DNA of 59,540 bases from the NCBI GenBank assembly GCA_004376375.1, contig SOJX01000098.1, positions 1 through 59,540 of the forward strand. The letters run 5' to 3'. Positions within the stretch are counted from its first letter, which is position 1; each line of letters starts with the position of its first letter. The notes below the pieces were generated by a model that was not told the DNA's origin, ran no database searches, and saw only the letters and a program-made list of their open reading frames with translations. Source of the stretch: Planctomycetota bacterium. GTDB taxonomy: Bacteria > Planctomycetota > E44-bin39. Positions 48,285 to 56,803 of the stretch are shown in pieces. Both the position numbers and the translations under genes were made by a program.

Positions 48285-50402
48285 ATGGCTGATATCACCC
48301 AGGGTAGAATTCCACCCGTTTTCCTGCTGATAATAGTCTTTACAGCCGTTTCCTGCCTTACCACCAAATCATTCGCCCAGGCGGAAGAACAGCCGCAACG
48401 CGTAAGAATCGCCGTCCCGGACGGCAAGGCGCCGGTTGTCGATGGGAAAGTCTCGGCCGAAGAGTACGAAGGCGCCCATACAATCGACCTGCTTCTTCCC
48501 GACAATTCAAGCGCCGCTATCAGGCTTGTCACTTCCGGAGGATGGCTTTTCATCGCCTGCGATATAGAGCAGCCCTACGAATTCGTAAACGAGGTGCAGT
48601 TCCTCTGGTCTGGCGACGGCAAATCCATTGACTCATTCGGCTTCAACCCCTACATGTTCTTCAGCCAGCCGCGCTACAACGAACAGCACGACCGTACGAC
48701 TTTCGACGGCCGGAGAAAATTCCTGCCCGTTGAGTCGGCGGGCGGGTGGACCGCCAAGGCGAACACGGATTCAAAAAACCGCTGGCAGGCGGAGCTTCAG
48801 ATCAGCCTGTCAAGACTCGGCGTAACCGCCGGAAGCAAGAAAGAATATTTCTGCGGCTTCGTGGTAATCGGAAGCAGCATGGACACCACGGCCTGCTATC
48901 CGGACTCGATCGTCAGGTCCAACGATCCGAAACGCGGCCTCGCCGCTATTGTTCCGGCCTCCACCTGGCCCGACGGGGAAAGTATCGCCCGGGCTGAAAA
49001 GGAAGCCGCTTCTTTCGACGCCGAGTTCAAGAAAGACAAATTCTTCCGCACAATGAGCACGCTCGCCCAGCGCCAGGCCAAGGCGGGAAAATTCAAAGAC
49101 CTGCACATAACGATTGACCAGATGGAAAAACAGCTTCCCGGAACACCGGCAATCCCGTACTTCCGCGGCCTGATGCGCGAAAGGGAAGGAAAACTCAAAG
49201 CCGCAATCGCCGATTTCAGGGAAGCTATTTCGCGATGCCCCGGCCTTCATCCGGTTTACCGGGAAATCGTTTCTTTGTACCTGACGAAAGTCAAGGACCG
49301 CGACGCGGCCAAAAACGCGCTGAAAGAATATGTCGAAGCTTTCCCGGGCAGTCCGCGGCCGCTGGTTTACGCCGGCATGGTTTATTCCGAGCTCGGCGAC
49401 GTCGGCGCCGCACGCGCGGCCTTAGAAGCGGCATACGGGCTTCGCAAGGACGACATAGAAATCCTGAAACGCCTTATGGCATGTTATATTGAAAACCCCG
49501 ACGACCGGCTGGTGGCAAAGGCGGTAGACCTGATTGACAGGTACGCGGCATCTCACCCGAAGGACGCCGGCGCACAGGCCGAGCGGGCGTTCTTCCTTGC
49601 GCACCGGCTTTACCGGTTTTCCGATGCGGTCGCGGCAATGGACAACGCGATTAAAATCGAACCCGATGACCCTTCGCTTCACGTCTACCGCGGCCAGTTC
49701 CTCTTCTGGGACGGCAGATACGACGAGGCGGTTAAAACGCTTGAAAAAGTGGTTGGGAAAATCACTGCGCCCCAATTGAAACCTTACGCCGCGGGACTGC
49801 TCGAGTGGGCCAGGCAATACGTCGAATTCGCGGCGATCGAGAAAAAGAAACGCAGCGAAGAAGCAAAACGCGACGACCTCCCCCGGGTAAAGCTTATCAC
49901 GGACCGGGGCGAGATAATACTCGAGCTCTTCGAGGACGACGCGCCGAACACCGTCGCCAACTTCATCTCGCTCGCGGAAAAAAAGTTTTACGACGGCACG
50001 CGCTTCCACTCGGTAAAGCACGGGGCCTACGCCCAGGGAGGCGACCCGAACTCCCGCGACGGCAACCCGGACAACGACGGGTTCGGGGGGCCGGGCTATA
50101 CGATCCGGGACGAGAGCTCGCCCAGGCGGCACTTCCGCGGCACCATAACAACCGCGAAGGGCAGCGAGCCCCACAGCGCGGGAAGCCAGTTTATTATCAC
50201 GCTTGTCACAATGCCGGAAATAGACGGCAAGAACACATCGTTCGGGCGTGTCATCGCCGGGCTTGACGTGCTGGGGAGACTTCGGAGGGGCGATTACCTG
50301 AAAGAGGTCCGGATCATCCGCAAGCGCGACCACGGCTACCAGCCCGACAAATTCGAAGGCCCCCGGAAATCAGACCCATTCTGGCAGCCGAAGAAAAAAT
50401 GA
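48285..50402 (+). CDS. Secreted CBM9-like/TPR protein with a C-terminal cyclophilin-type domain
   Basis: 705 residues from the ATG at 48285, with AAAGGGGA upstream; earlier starts (48258, 48273) are less well placed. Signal peptide about 1-26 (VFLLIIVFTAVSC ... SFA-QA). A CBM9-like beta domain spans about 32-225 (APVVDGKVSAEEYEGAHTID, GGWLFIACDIE). TPR repeats follow to about 520. A cyclophilin domain covers about 535-690 (ITDRGEIILELFEDDAPNTV, AQGGDPNSRDG, GSQFIITLVTMPEIDGKNT). The catalytic FHR is FHS here, so isomerase activity may be lost. The TGA stop is inside a heptamer repeat. Confidence 0.88.
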   Translation: MADITQGRIPPVFLLIIVFTAVSCLTTKSFAQAEEQPQRVRIAVPDGKAPVVDGKVSAEEYEGAHTIDLLLPDNSSAAIRLVTSGGWLFIACDIEQPYEFVNEVQFLWSGDGKSIDSFGFNPYMFFSQPRYNEQHDRTTFDGRRKFLPVESAGGWTAKANTDSKNRWQAELQISLSRLGVTAGSKKEYFCGFVVIGSSMDTTACYPDSIVRSNDPKRGLAAIVPASTWPDGESIARAEKEAASFDAEFKKDKFFRTMSTLAQRQAKAGKFKDLHITIDQMEKQLPGTPAIPYFRGLMREREGKLKAAIADFREAISRCPGLHPVYREIVSLYLTKVKDRDAAKNALKEYVEAFPGSPRPLVYAGMVYSELGDVGAARAALEAAYGLRKDDIEILKRLMACYIENPDDRLVAKAVDLIDRYAASHPKDAGAQAERAFFLAHRLYRFSDAVAAMDNAIKIEPDDPSLHVYRGQFLFWDGRYDEAVKTLEKVVGKITAPQLKPYAAGLLEWARQYVEFAAIEKKKRSEEAKRDDLPRVKLITDRGEIILELFEDDAPNTVANFISLAEKKFYDGTRFHSVKHGAYAQGGDPNSRDGNPDNDGFGGPGYTIRDESSPRRHFRGTITTAKGSEPHSAGSQFIITLVTMPEIDGKNTSFGRVIAGLDVLGRLRRGDYLKEVRIIRKRDHGYQPDKFEGPRKSDPFWQPKKK

Positions 50403-50619
50403 AGTATGAAGGATGAAGAAATTATGAAGGCTGAAGTATGAAGGATGAAGGGAAGAAAAGAAGCATAAAAGAAAAGAATAAATATAGCCGCGCAGCTTGC
50501 TGCGCGTGTCTTAGAGACAGGAACAAGGAAACAAGTGTGAAGCATGAAATCTTCTGTTTCATACTTCATCCTTCATACTTCATACTTTCTTCATACTTCA
50601 TCCTTCATATTTCATACTT
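50400..50619. repeat. AAGTATG/AAGGATG heptamer region with an internal hairpin
   Basis: Begins with the TGA stop of the upstream gene. Units TGAAGTA, TGAAGGA, TGAAGGC and similar run to about 50450. Then come a purine-rich stretch, a hairpin CGCGCAGC-TT-GCTGCGCG (50489-50506), two GGAAACAA-like octamers, and inverted units (TTCATAC, TTCATCC) to 50619. The inverted end abuts the stop of the zinc-ribbon gene on the other strand. Confidence 0.75.
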
Positions 50620-50621
50620 TT

Positions 50622-50909
50622 TTACAGTCCTTTCGCCTTTTTCCCGGTAGTGAGGTTTGTGCCGCATTCGGTGCAGAAAACGTCGTCGTATGCCCACGCT
50701 CTGCCGCAGTTCGGGCATGTCTTTCCGCCCAGCTTGGTCGTGGTCTTTTTGCTGGGCTTGTCAAGCATTTCGTCAACACGTCCGCTTCCGTCAGCCGCGG
50801 GAATCTCCATGGTGCTCTTGCACTCAGGGCATTTCACGCGTTTTCCAGCGAATTTGTCCGGCGCATTGACCGTTTTGCCGCAGCCTGGGCACTTAGCCGG
50901 AATAGGCAT
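50622..50909 (-). CDS. Small double zinc-ribbon protein
   Basis: 95 residues. Two zinc-binding units can be read: CPGCGKTVNAPDKFAGKRVK followed by CPEC, and CPNCGRAWAYDDVFCTECGT. The first resembles the ribbon found at the start of many planctomycete proteins. No other domain or membrane segment. Function unknown, possibly nucleic-acid or protein binding. Ribosome site AGGAAGGAGCACGGCG lies before the ATG. Confidence 0.8.
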   Translation of the reverse strand: MPIPAKCPGCGKTVNAPDKFAGKRVKCPECKSTMEIPAADGSGRVDEMLDKPSKKTTTKLGGKTCPNCGRAWAYDDVFCTECGTNLTTGKKAKGL

Positions 50910-50932
50910 CGCCGTGCTCCTTCCTCGTAAGA

Positions 50933-51025
50933 GTCGTTAGTTGTTAGTCGTTTGTCGTTAGTCGTTTGTCGTTAGTGAAGAAAAACCACTAACCACTAAC
51001 GACCAACCACTAACTACCAGCCACT
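50933..51025. repeat. Heptamer repeat, GTCGTTA family, inverted tracts
   Basis: Six units of GTCGTTA/T type (50933-50974), apex GTGAAGAAAAACC, then five units of ACTAACC type (50988-51022). It fills the gap between the FHA-HATPase stop (51030) and the zinc-ribbon start (50909). Confidence 0.8.
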
Positions 51026-51029
51026 ATGT

Positions 51030-52277
51030 TCAATTCTCCGGATAGTTTTTCGTCATGGTAATTCGATTACCTGCCTCGTTGAATTCTATTTCGTCGACGC
51101 ATTTCTTCATCAGAATGAAGCCGAGGCCGCCAATCCCCCCGGCCGCGATCCGCTCGCGTGCCGCGTCGACGGCGTCCTGAGTAACCGTCTCAATAAAGAG
51201 AGACTCGTGGTTGAACCCGCAGCCCTCGTCAATCACCGAAACGACAAGGCGGTCGGGCTCGAGGCTCAGATCGAGGCCGATGCATTTCTCGGGGTCGTAA
51301 CGGTTGCCGTGGCGCGCCGCATTGCCCAGGGCCTCGCGAATGGCCGCCACGATTTTGTTCTGCTCGTCGCTGTCAAGCGGCGTACGCTCCACCAGCGAGG
51401 AAACTGCTTCGCCCGCGCGGTCGATGCTGGCCTCGTCGGTGGCGAACTGGAAGCGGAAAAGGTCTTTTTCCGTCTTGCTCAGGTATTCGTCTATGCTGCC
51501 CTCGATCGTGTCGAGGAAAATCGCCTCCACGGTAACGTCGGTCATCGCGGGCACCATCACGTCCAGCGGCCCGGGCCCAAAGCGGGTGAGGGGTTTTACC
51601 ATCAATTCGGCTGTTTCAGTTTCGGGCCGCTTTGTATCGCCTTCGGGCTTGAGTTCATCAATGTCGTAATCGCCGACCTCCACCTCGGTCCCGGAGAACA
51701 ACATTGACGTATAACCGACGGTCAGAATATCGCCGGGATTCAGCTCTTCCGAATCTATCCGGCGGCGATTCACCAGAACGCCGTTGGAGCTATCGAGGTC
51801 TTCCACGTAATGGCGGTCGCCCTCCAAAGATAGTCTTGCATGTTCACGCGAAATCTCGGCCTCGAGAAGCTGTATATCGCAGCTTTTGTCGCGGCCTATG
51901 ACCATTTCGGAACGGACACGGAACTCGCGGTCAGTGTAAGGACCGTCAAGCACCTTCAGGAAATAGCCGCCTTTGCTTTCGGGTGAGACGTCCTCTTCCA
52001 TGTACGAAAGTTTGATCGCACCGATCCTGAAAAGTTCCCTGTCCTCGAGCCTGTACTCCTTATCGAGACGCGTGTCGCCGATCCACGTTCCATTGACGCT
52101 GCCGAGGTCTTCTATGTACACCCCGTCCTCGCGGACGCGTATCCGCGCATGGAAGCGGGACACCTCCGATTCCATGAACTGTATCGAGCACGAGCGGTCG
52201 CGGCCGAGTACCATGCCGTCCTTGACCTGGTACTCGCGGCCGGCGTGCGGCCCCTTTTCTATGGTCAGCTTGGGCAC
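51030..52277 (-). CDS. FHA-FHA-HATPase regulator (anti-sigma-kinase-like)
   Basis: 415 residues. Two FHA domains at about 1-95 (MVLGRDRSCS, VSRFHARI, GSVNGTWIGD) and about 105-200 (MVIGRDKSCD, ISREHARL, SSNGVLVNRR). After a linker, residues about 265-412 form an RsbW/SpoIIAB-type ATPase: N-box REALGNAARHGN, G1 DEGCGF and G2 GGIGGLGFILMKKCVDEIEF. RsbW-type proteins bind sigma factors or phosphorylate anti-anti-sigma factors. The FHA domains suggest that phospho-Thr partners control it. The two-FHA fusion is uncommon. Single gene, minus strand. Confidence 0.9.
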   Translation of the reverse strand: MPKLTIEKGPHAGREYQVKDGMVLGRDRSCSIQFMESEVSRFHARIRVREDGVYIEDLGSVNGTWIGDTRLDKEYRLEDRELFRIGAIKLSYMEEDVSPESKGGYFLKVLDGPYTDREFRVRSEMVIGRDKSCDIQLLEAEISREHARLSLEGDRHYVEDLDSSNGVLVNRRRIDSEELNPGDILTVGYTSMLFSGTEVEVGDYDIDELKPEGDTKRPETETAELMVKPLTRFGPGPLDVMVPAMTDVTVEAIFLDTIEGSIDEYLSKTEKDLFRFQFATDEASIDRAGEAVSSLVERTPLDSDEQNKIVAAIREALGNAARHGNRYDPEKCIGLDLSLEPDRLVVSVIDEGCGFNHESLFIETVTQDAVDAARERIAAGGIGGLGFILMKKCVDEIEFNEAGNRITMTKNYPEN

Positions 52278-52396
52278 AATAATACCTTTGCTACCTGAGT
52301 AGATAATCCAAAAGCTAGATTTTATCGTGCCGAAGCCTCCGTTTCAAGAGGAATCTGCCGGCTTAAAACGGGCCTTCGCGGAGCCCTGGAATTGTC

Positions 52397-52455
52397 TTGA
52401 CATGACGCATTTCATAGGCAGAATTTTCTGCATTGTCTGAGAATCGTGATATAAT
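52397..52455 (+). promoter_or_regulatory. Possible promoter elements before the lipoprotein cluster
   Basis: A consensus TTGACA (52397-52402) and a perfect TATAAT (52450-52455) are present, but neither has a good partner at 16-18 nt. The TATAAT is 89 nt before the ATG at 52545 and is the likelier -10. The pairing is uncertain. Confidence 0.3.
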
Positions 52456-52544
52456 AGCGCCGGGAAAAGACCAGCGACCGGTCCGAGGCGCCAGAAGCGT
52501 GTGACAATATGGCTGTTTCACGCAAAAGTCCCGTGGAGGAACCC

Positions 52545-54146
52545 ATGCCGAAAAAAACCAACATGTTTTTGGGCCTCTTTATTTTTCTCGTCGTTATTAC
52601 CGCGCTGTGTATCCACGGCTGCGATATAGGCGTCGGCACCAAGAAAGTGCCGAAGAAAGCAAAAAAAGGCACGGCTGTCGCGGTCAGTACGACCGGAAAA
52701 AGCGTGCTGGAAGACACGTACAAGCAGGCGTCCAGCTCGCTTGACGACGAGGAAGACAAGGAAGAAGATAAACCCAGGGAGCCGATGGATACCTCGACGC
52801 TCAAGTGGTACTTCAAGAACGTCAGGGTCGGCGACTGGGTGAAGTACTGGACGTCCTACAAGATCGAGAACTGGGAAGTCAAGGCGATCTCCGGCGAGAG
52901 AGCCACCATCGAAAAGCACTTCTACGCCGATTCCGGCAAGCCGATACGAAAACCATGGAAAACCACGCCAAACCTCCTCGGCTGGGACGACAGGACCGAC
53001 GAAGACATGGTGATCAACAAGAAAAACGGCAAAATCGAGCATACGGAAGCTGAAATCAACGGCAAGAAAATGAAGCTCACCATCGTCTGCAGCCGCGACC
53101 GAAACGCGCAGATCGGCTCCATCGACATGTACAGCTTTTCGGCGCCGCTCGAGGGGCGCGTGCTTTCGGTCAGAAACGACGAGGTTTCCCTCCGGCTGCT
53201 GGATTACGGAAACGCCAAGGACAAGGCGGGGATGAAGGTAAAGGCCGGCGACCATAAGAAGGCAATAGCCGATTACAAGGAACCCACCGATCCGCTCGTA
53301 ATCGGGTGGACGAACCTCATCGAGCAGGTCTGCAAAGACCTTCGCCAGTGGGACTCGAGCGGGGGCGGGTCGAACACCAAGAAACCTATCAAGGACAAGG
53401 ACACGCCGCTGGTAAAGATGACGGATGCGGCGAAGAAAAAAGCCGACTCTCTCAAATGTCCTGCAAAAGGCATCAGGCCGGGCAACTGGGTCAAGGTGCT
53501 TGTGCGGAAAGACCACATCCAGATATGGCTCATTACAGAGGTCACCGAAGAAGGCTATACCTTCTATAGAAGATTTTACAACAACCGCGAGGTTTTGTAC
53601 AACATTGAGAAAGCTCCTGAAAAATTCAAAGACAACGAAACGATGTGGGAACAGAAGATGAGCAACGCCGACGGGACATGGGAAATCTACAAAGACAAGC
53701 CGTTCGTGCTCGCTGACACGGGCAAGGAATACGAGTCTGTAAGGTTCGACCGAAAATACGGCGAGCGCCGCGCGCAGAACTGGCATATAAACGAAACGAA
53801 AATCAGCAACGGGCGCGTGTTCTCCCAGCACGGCGAAAACATATGGCTCTATGTCATCGACTTCGGCCAAAAACCCGACGCCGAGCGCATGAAGGTAAAG
53901 AAAGGCGACGTCCGCAAGGCGCTGGAAAACCTGGACAATCTTTTCCCGTCGCAGAACCTGAAAGACAGCTTTCACGAAAAACAGATCAACAGATGGAAAG
54001 ATGAATTGAGAATATATCTGGACATCCTGAACGGAATTCTGAAACGCGCGGGACGCAAACAGAAAAAGGTCAACAGGGATTACGACCCCGTCGACATCGA
54101 CGCGGGCGGCGGCGACGCGTTCGAGAAGAAAAAGGAAGAAGAATAA
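52545..54146 (+). CDS. Lipoprotein with two GDWVK domains
   Basis: 533 residues from the ATG at 52545, preceded by GGAGGA. An ATG 12 codons upstream lacks a site. The signal peptide ends at a lipobox-like IHG-C26, followed by DIGVGTKK. After a Lys/Asp/Glu-rich linker there are two related units: KWYFKNVRVGDWVKYW with WEVKAISGERATIEKHFY (first half), and GIRPGNWVKVLVRKDHIQIW with ITEVTEEGYTFYRRFYNN (second half). Probably a beta-rich outer-membrane or periplasmic lipoprotein. I do not recognise the family. The next gene is a full-length paralogue. Confidence 0.78.
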   Translation: MPKKTNMFLGLFIFLVVITALCIHGCDIGVGTKKVPKKAKKGTAVAVSTTGKSVLEDTYKQASSSLDDEEDKEEDKPREPMDTSTLKWYFKNVRVGDWVKYWTSYKIENWEVKAISGERATIEKHFYADSGKPIRKPWKTTPNLLGWDDRTDEDMVINKKNGKIEHTEAEINGKKMKLTIVCSRDRNAQIGSIDMYSFSAPLEGRVLSVRNDEVSLRLLDYGNAKDKAGMKVKAGDHKKAIADYKEPTDPLVIGWTNLIEQVCKDLRQWDSSGGGSNTKKPIKDKDTPLVKMTDAAKKKADSLKCPAKGIRPGNWVKVLVRKDHIQIWLITEVTEEGYTFYRRFYNNREVLYNIEKAPEKFKDNETMWEQKMSNADGTWEIYKDKPFVLADTGKEYESVRFDRKYGERRAQNWHINETKISNGRVFSQHGENIWLYVIDFGQKPDAERMKVKKGDVRKALENLDNLFPSQNLKDSFHEKQINRWKDELRIYLDILNGILKRAGRKQKKVNRDYDPVDIDAGGGDAFEKKKEEE

Positions 54147-54283
54147 CCATCAAACTTTCCGGAAAGGTTTAGCCAGGCGGCAGACAGTATCGATGCCGGC
54201 ACTGGGTTAGCTTTGAGACAATTCAAATTATGGGGAAGGCAGGCGCTGAGCGTTTGCCTTTTTATTTTAATGAGGAGGATGAA

Positions 54284-55810
54284 ATGGAGTTCAAAACGCA
54301 CCGAATTACCCTTCCGGTCATTATTATTGCCGCACTATGCATCCACGGCTGCGACATCGGCATTGGAACAAGAAAGACCACCCCGACACCGCCCGCGGGA
54401 ACGACGGGCCCCGCGAAAAGCCCGCCGAAACCTTCGAAGCCGGTCGACGTGTCAAAGCTCAAGTGGTACTTTAAAAACGTAAAGGTCGGCGACTGGGTAA
54501 AGTACTGGACGCCGGAGAGAATTGAAGTCTGGGAGGTCAAAGCCATTTCCGGCCAGGAGGCTACGATCGAAAAGCGCTTCTACGACAATTCCGGGAAACC
54601 GTCGAAAAAAACATGGACAACAAGGCCAAACCTGTTGGGTTGGGATGATATGACCCGGGAAAACATGGAAGCGAATGAAAAAAAAGGAAAGATTGTGAAA
54701 ACCGAGACCGCCATAAACGGCATGAAAATGAAACTCGATGTTGCCTGCAGCCGGGACCGCAACGCCCAGGTCGGCTCCATCGATGCGTACAGTTTTTCAG
54801 TACCGGTCGGGGGCCGGGTTTTCTCGTTCAAAAACGAGAAAGTGACGCTCTGGCTGCTTGACTGCGGCGCCGCAAAAGACAGCTCAAGAATGAAAGTAAA
54901 TGCCGGTGATCACAAGAAAGCCGGGGCCGCGTATCAGGAGCCCGCGGACGCTCTTGAGGTGTCCTGGTCAAACCTTGTCGAACAGGTCAACGTTGATCTT
55001 GGAGACTTTACCGGCGCTTCCCGGTCAAAGCCTGCGGCAAAACCCATTAAGGCCGCTCCTTATATAAAGGTTCCCATCACCCCTGCGGCAAAAAAAGTCG
55101 CCGATTCCCAGAAAAACGGCACAAAAGGCATCAGGCCGGGCATGTGGCTCAAATGTCTCGTACAACAGGATCACCTTCAGATCTGGGAAGTCACGGAAGT
55201 AACACAGAAGGATTACAAATTCCGCAGGTTGTTCCATAACGATAAGGGGATTCTTTATGATATCAACTGTGCGTCCATTACGTTCGAGGCCGCGCAGATG
55301 GAAGAAGACCTGAAAGATGACGGTTCCTTTTATAAAAAGGACGACGTATTCATAATGCCCGACACCGGGAAAAAACACAAGTGCAGTAAATTCACGCGCA
55401 AAGGTGCCGGAGCGCAGAATATAAACTGGTACATCAAGGAATTGAAAATCAACACCGGCCGGGTCTTTTCCAAGATGAGTGATACGGTGCAGTTCTTCGT
55501 CGTGGACTTCGGCGATGAAACGAACGCCGGACGGAAAAAGATAAATCCCGGCGACGTTATCAAGGCCAAGGATGCGCTTTATAAAGCCCACCCGGCCGCC
55601 AGGTCAAATATTCATATTGTGACCATAGGAAGATGGACGGCTGAGCGCAAGATATACCTTGACGCCTTGAACGGCGTTCTCAAACGCGTGGGGAAAAAAC
55701 TAAAAAAATGCACGAAGGACCATTACCTTGTCGACATCGACGCGCCCGATACGGGTCCTCCCCCGGCTGGAAGGGGGCGAAACGCAAAAGAGTTAAAAAG
55801 AAATCCATGA
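54284..55810 (+). CDS. Lipoprotein with two GDWVK domains, paralogue of the upstream gene
   Basis: 508 residues from the ATG at 54284 after GAGGAGG. The lipobox (CIHGC, Cys23) and DIGIGTRK are nearly the same as in the gene before it, and both halves align along their length (KWYFKNVKVGDWVKYW; GIRPGMWLKCLVQQDHLQIW). This indicates a tandem duplication followed by divergence. The Pro/Thr-rich linker differs from the acidic linker of the first copy. It ends in a Gly/Arg/Asn-rich tail. Function unknown. Confidence 0.78.
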   Translation: MEFKTHRITLPVIIIAALCIHGCDIGIGTRKTTPTPPAGTTGPAKSPPKPSKPVDVSKLKWYFKNVKVGDWVKYWTPERIEVWEVKAISGQEATIEKRFYDNSGKPSKKTWTTRPNLLGWDDMTRENMEANEKKGKIVKTETAINGMKMKLDVACSRDRNAQVGSIDAYSFSVPVGGRVFSFKNEKVTLWLLDCGAAKDSSRMKVNAGDHKKAGAAYQEPADALEVSWSNLVEQVNVDLGDFTGASRSKPAAKPIKAAPYIKVPITPAAKKVADSQKNGTKGIRPGMWLKCLVQQDHLQIWEVTEVTQKDYKFRRLFHNDKGILYDINCASITFEAAQMEEDLKDDGSFYKKDDVFIMPDTGKKHKCSKFTRKGAGAQNINWYIKELKINTGRVFSKMSDTVQFFVVDFGDETNAGRKKINPGDVIKAKDALYKAHPAARSNIHIVTIGRWTAERKIYLDALNGVLKRVGKKLKKCTKDHYLVDIDAPDTGPPPAGRGRNAKELKRNP

Positions 55811-55891
55811 AATAGGCATTGAAATATTTCCTTAAAACCCTTAGAAATTAGAACATGCTTTGGAGGATTAACTATTAAAGCAGGGATTGTG

Positions 55892-56740
55892 ATGCATCAA
55901 AGAATCCGCAGCCTTATATCTGTTTTTTTCATTATCAATGCATCGGTGTTCCCGCTGCTTTGCGGGTGCAGCCCGGATGAGCCGCAATCGAGCTGGGCAA
56001 AACCGGGTGCGACCGCGGCGGGAGAAAAACCGGTCGCGCCGCCGATGGACACGTCAAAACTCAAATCTTTTTTCAAAGATGCAAAGGCAGGCGACTGGGT
56101 CAAGCACCTGCGGGGAGACGGAAGCGTTATCGTCCGCGAAGCCGTTGCGATTGAAAGCAGTATCCTGAAAATCAGGCAGACCATCTGCACGGCCCGCGCC
56201 GCCGGTGAAATCAAGTCCGTAACCTCGACCTTCGCCATCGACTTGAGCGACAAGGAGCAGGAATACGAAGAAATCAAGGGCAAGAAACCGCCCAGGTATT
56301 TGGCCGCCGACGCCGTTATCGCCGGCGGAAAATTCTCCGGCGAAGTATTTGTATCCCGCGACCGCGCGGTCGGCGGCAGCTTCCGCTTCTTTTCGCACGC
56401 CGTGCCGGTCGGCGGAATGGTTTTCTCGAAATCCGGCGCCCGGCTCGACATGCAGATAATCGCCTTCGGCGGCGCGTCCGATGCGCAGGGAAAAACCGTA
56501 AAGCCGTCCGATTTCAAGATTAAACCGGTCGAGCCGCACGGGCTGATTGCGGCCGCATACAAGGGTATTATCGCCCTGGTCGAGCAGAAGCTTGCCGAGC
56601 TCCCCGACCCCGAAAAAACAGGCAAGCCGAAAACCGACTACCAGAAAAGCCTTGAGGAAGGTTACAGGGAAGAACTGACCATACTCCGCAAAGTCCTTGA
56701 AAACGCGGAAGCCGCAAATAGGCAGGAAAAAGGCAAATAA
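55892..56740 (+). CDS. Lipoprotein with a single GDWVK domain
   Basis: 282 residues from the ATG at 55892. A GTG one codon earlier is equally possible. The signal peptide ends in a good lipobox LCG-C with SPDE after it. One unit is present (DTSKLKSFFKDAKAGDWVKH, then VREAVAIESSILKIRQ), matching the first half of the two preceding proteins, including the VSRDRAVGGSFRFFSHAVPV-type second part. The C-terminus is helical. A strong terminator follows, so the three lipoprotein genes probably form one unit. Confidence 0.75.
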   Translation: MHQRIRSLISVFFIINASVFPLLCGCSPDEPQSSWAKPGATAAGEKPVAPPMDTSKLKSFFKDAKAGDWVKHLRGDGSVIVREAVAIESSILKIRQTICTARAAGEIKSVTSTFAIDLSDKEQEYEEIKGKKPPRYLAADAVIAGGKFSGEVFVSRDRAVGGSFRFFSHAVPVGGMVFSKSGARLDMQIIAFGGASDAQGKTVKPSDFKIKPVEPHGLIAAAYKGIIALVEQKLAELPDPEKTGKPKTDYQKSLEEGYREELTILRKVLENAEAANRQEKGK

Positions 56741-56751
56741 AGTTCGATTAA

Positions 56752-56788
56752 AAAACGCGGCCCCGGAAACTGTCCGGGGCCGCGTTTT
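56752..56788. terminator. Strong bidirectional terminator
   Basis: A 16-bp stem (AAAACGCGGCCCCGGA / TCCGGGGCCGCGTTTT) with a 5-nt loop, T-run on the plus strand and a matching T-run on the minus strand from the 5' A's. It lies between the third lipoprotein gene and the convergent Asp-box gene. Confidence 0.92.
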
Positions 56789-56803
56789 CATTTCAGGGAA
56801 GAA

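Noticed and set aside
52518..53975. Long minus-strand frame opposite the first GDWVK lipoprotein gene
   Set aside because: The plus frame has a signal peptide, a ribosome site and a clear paralogue next door. The minus frame has none of these.
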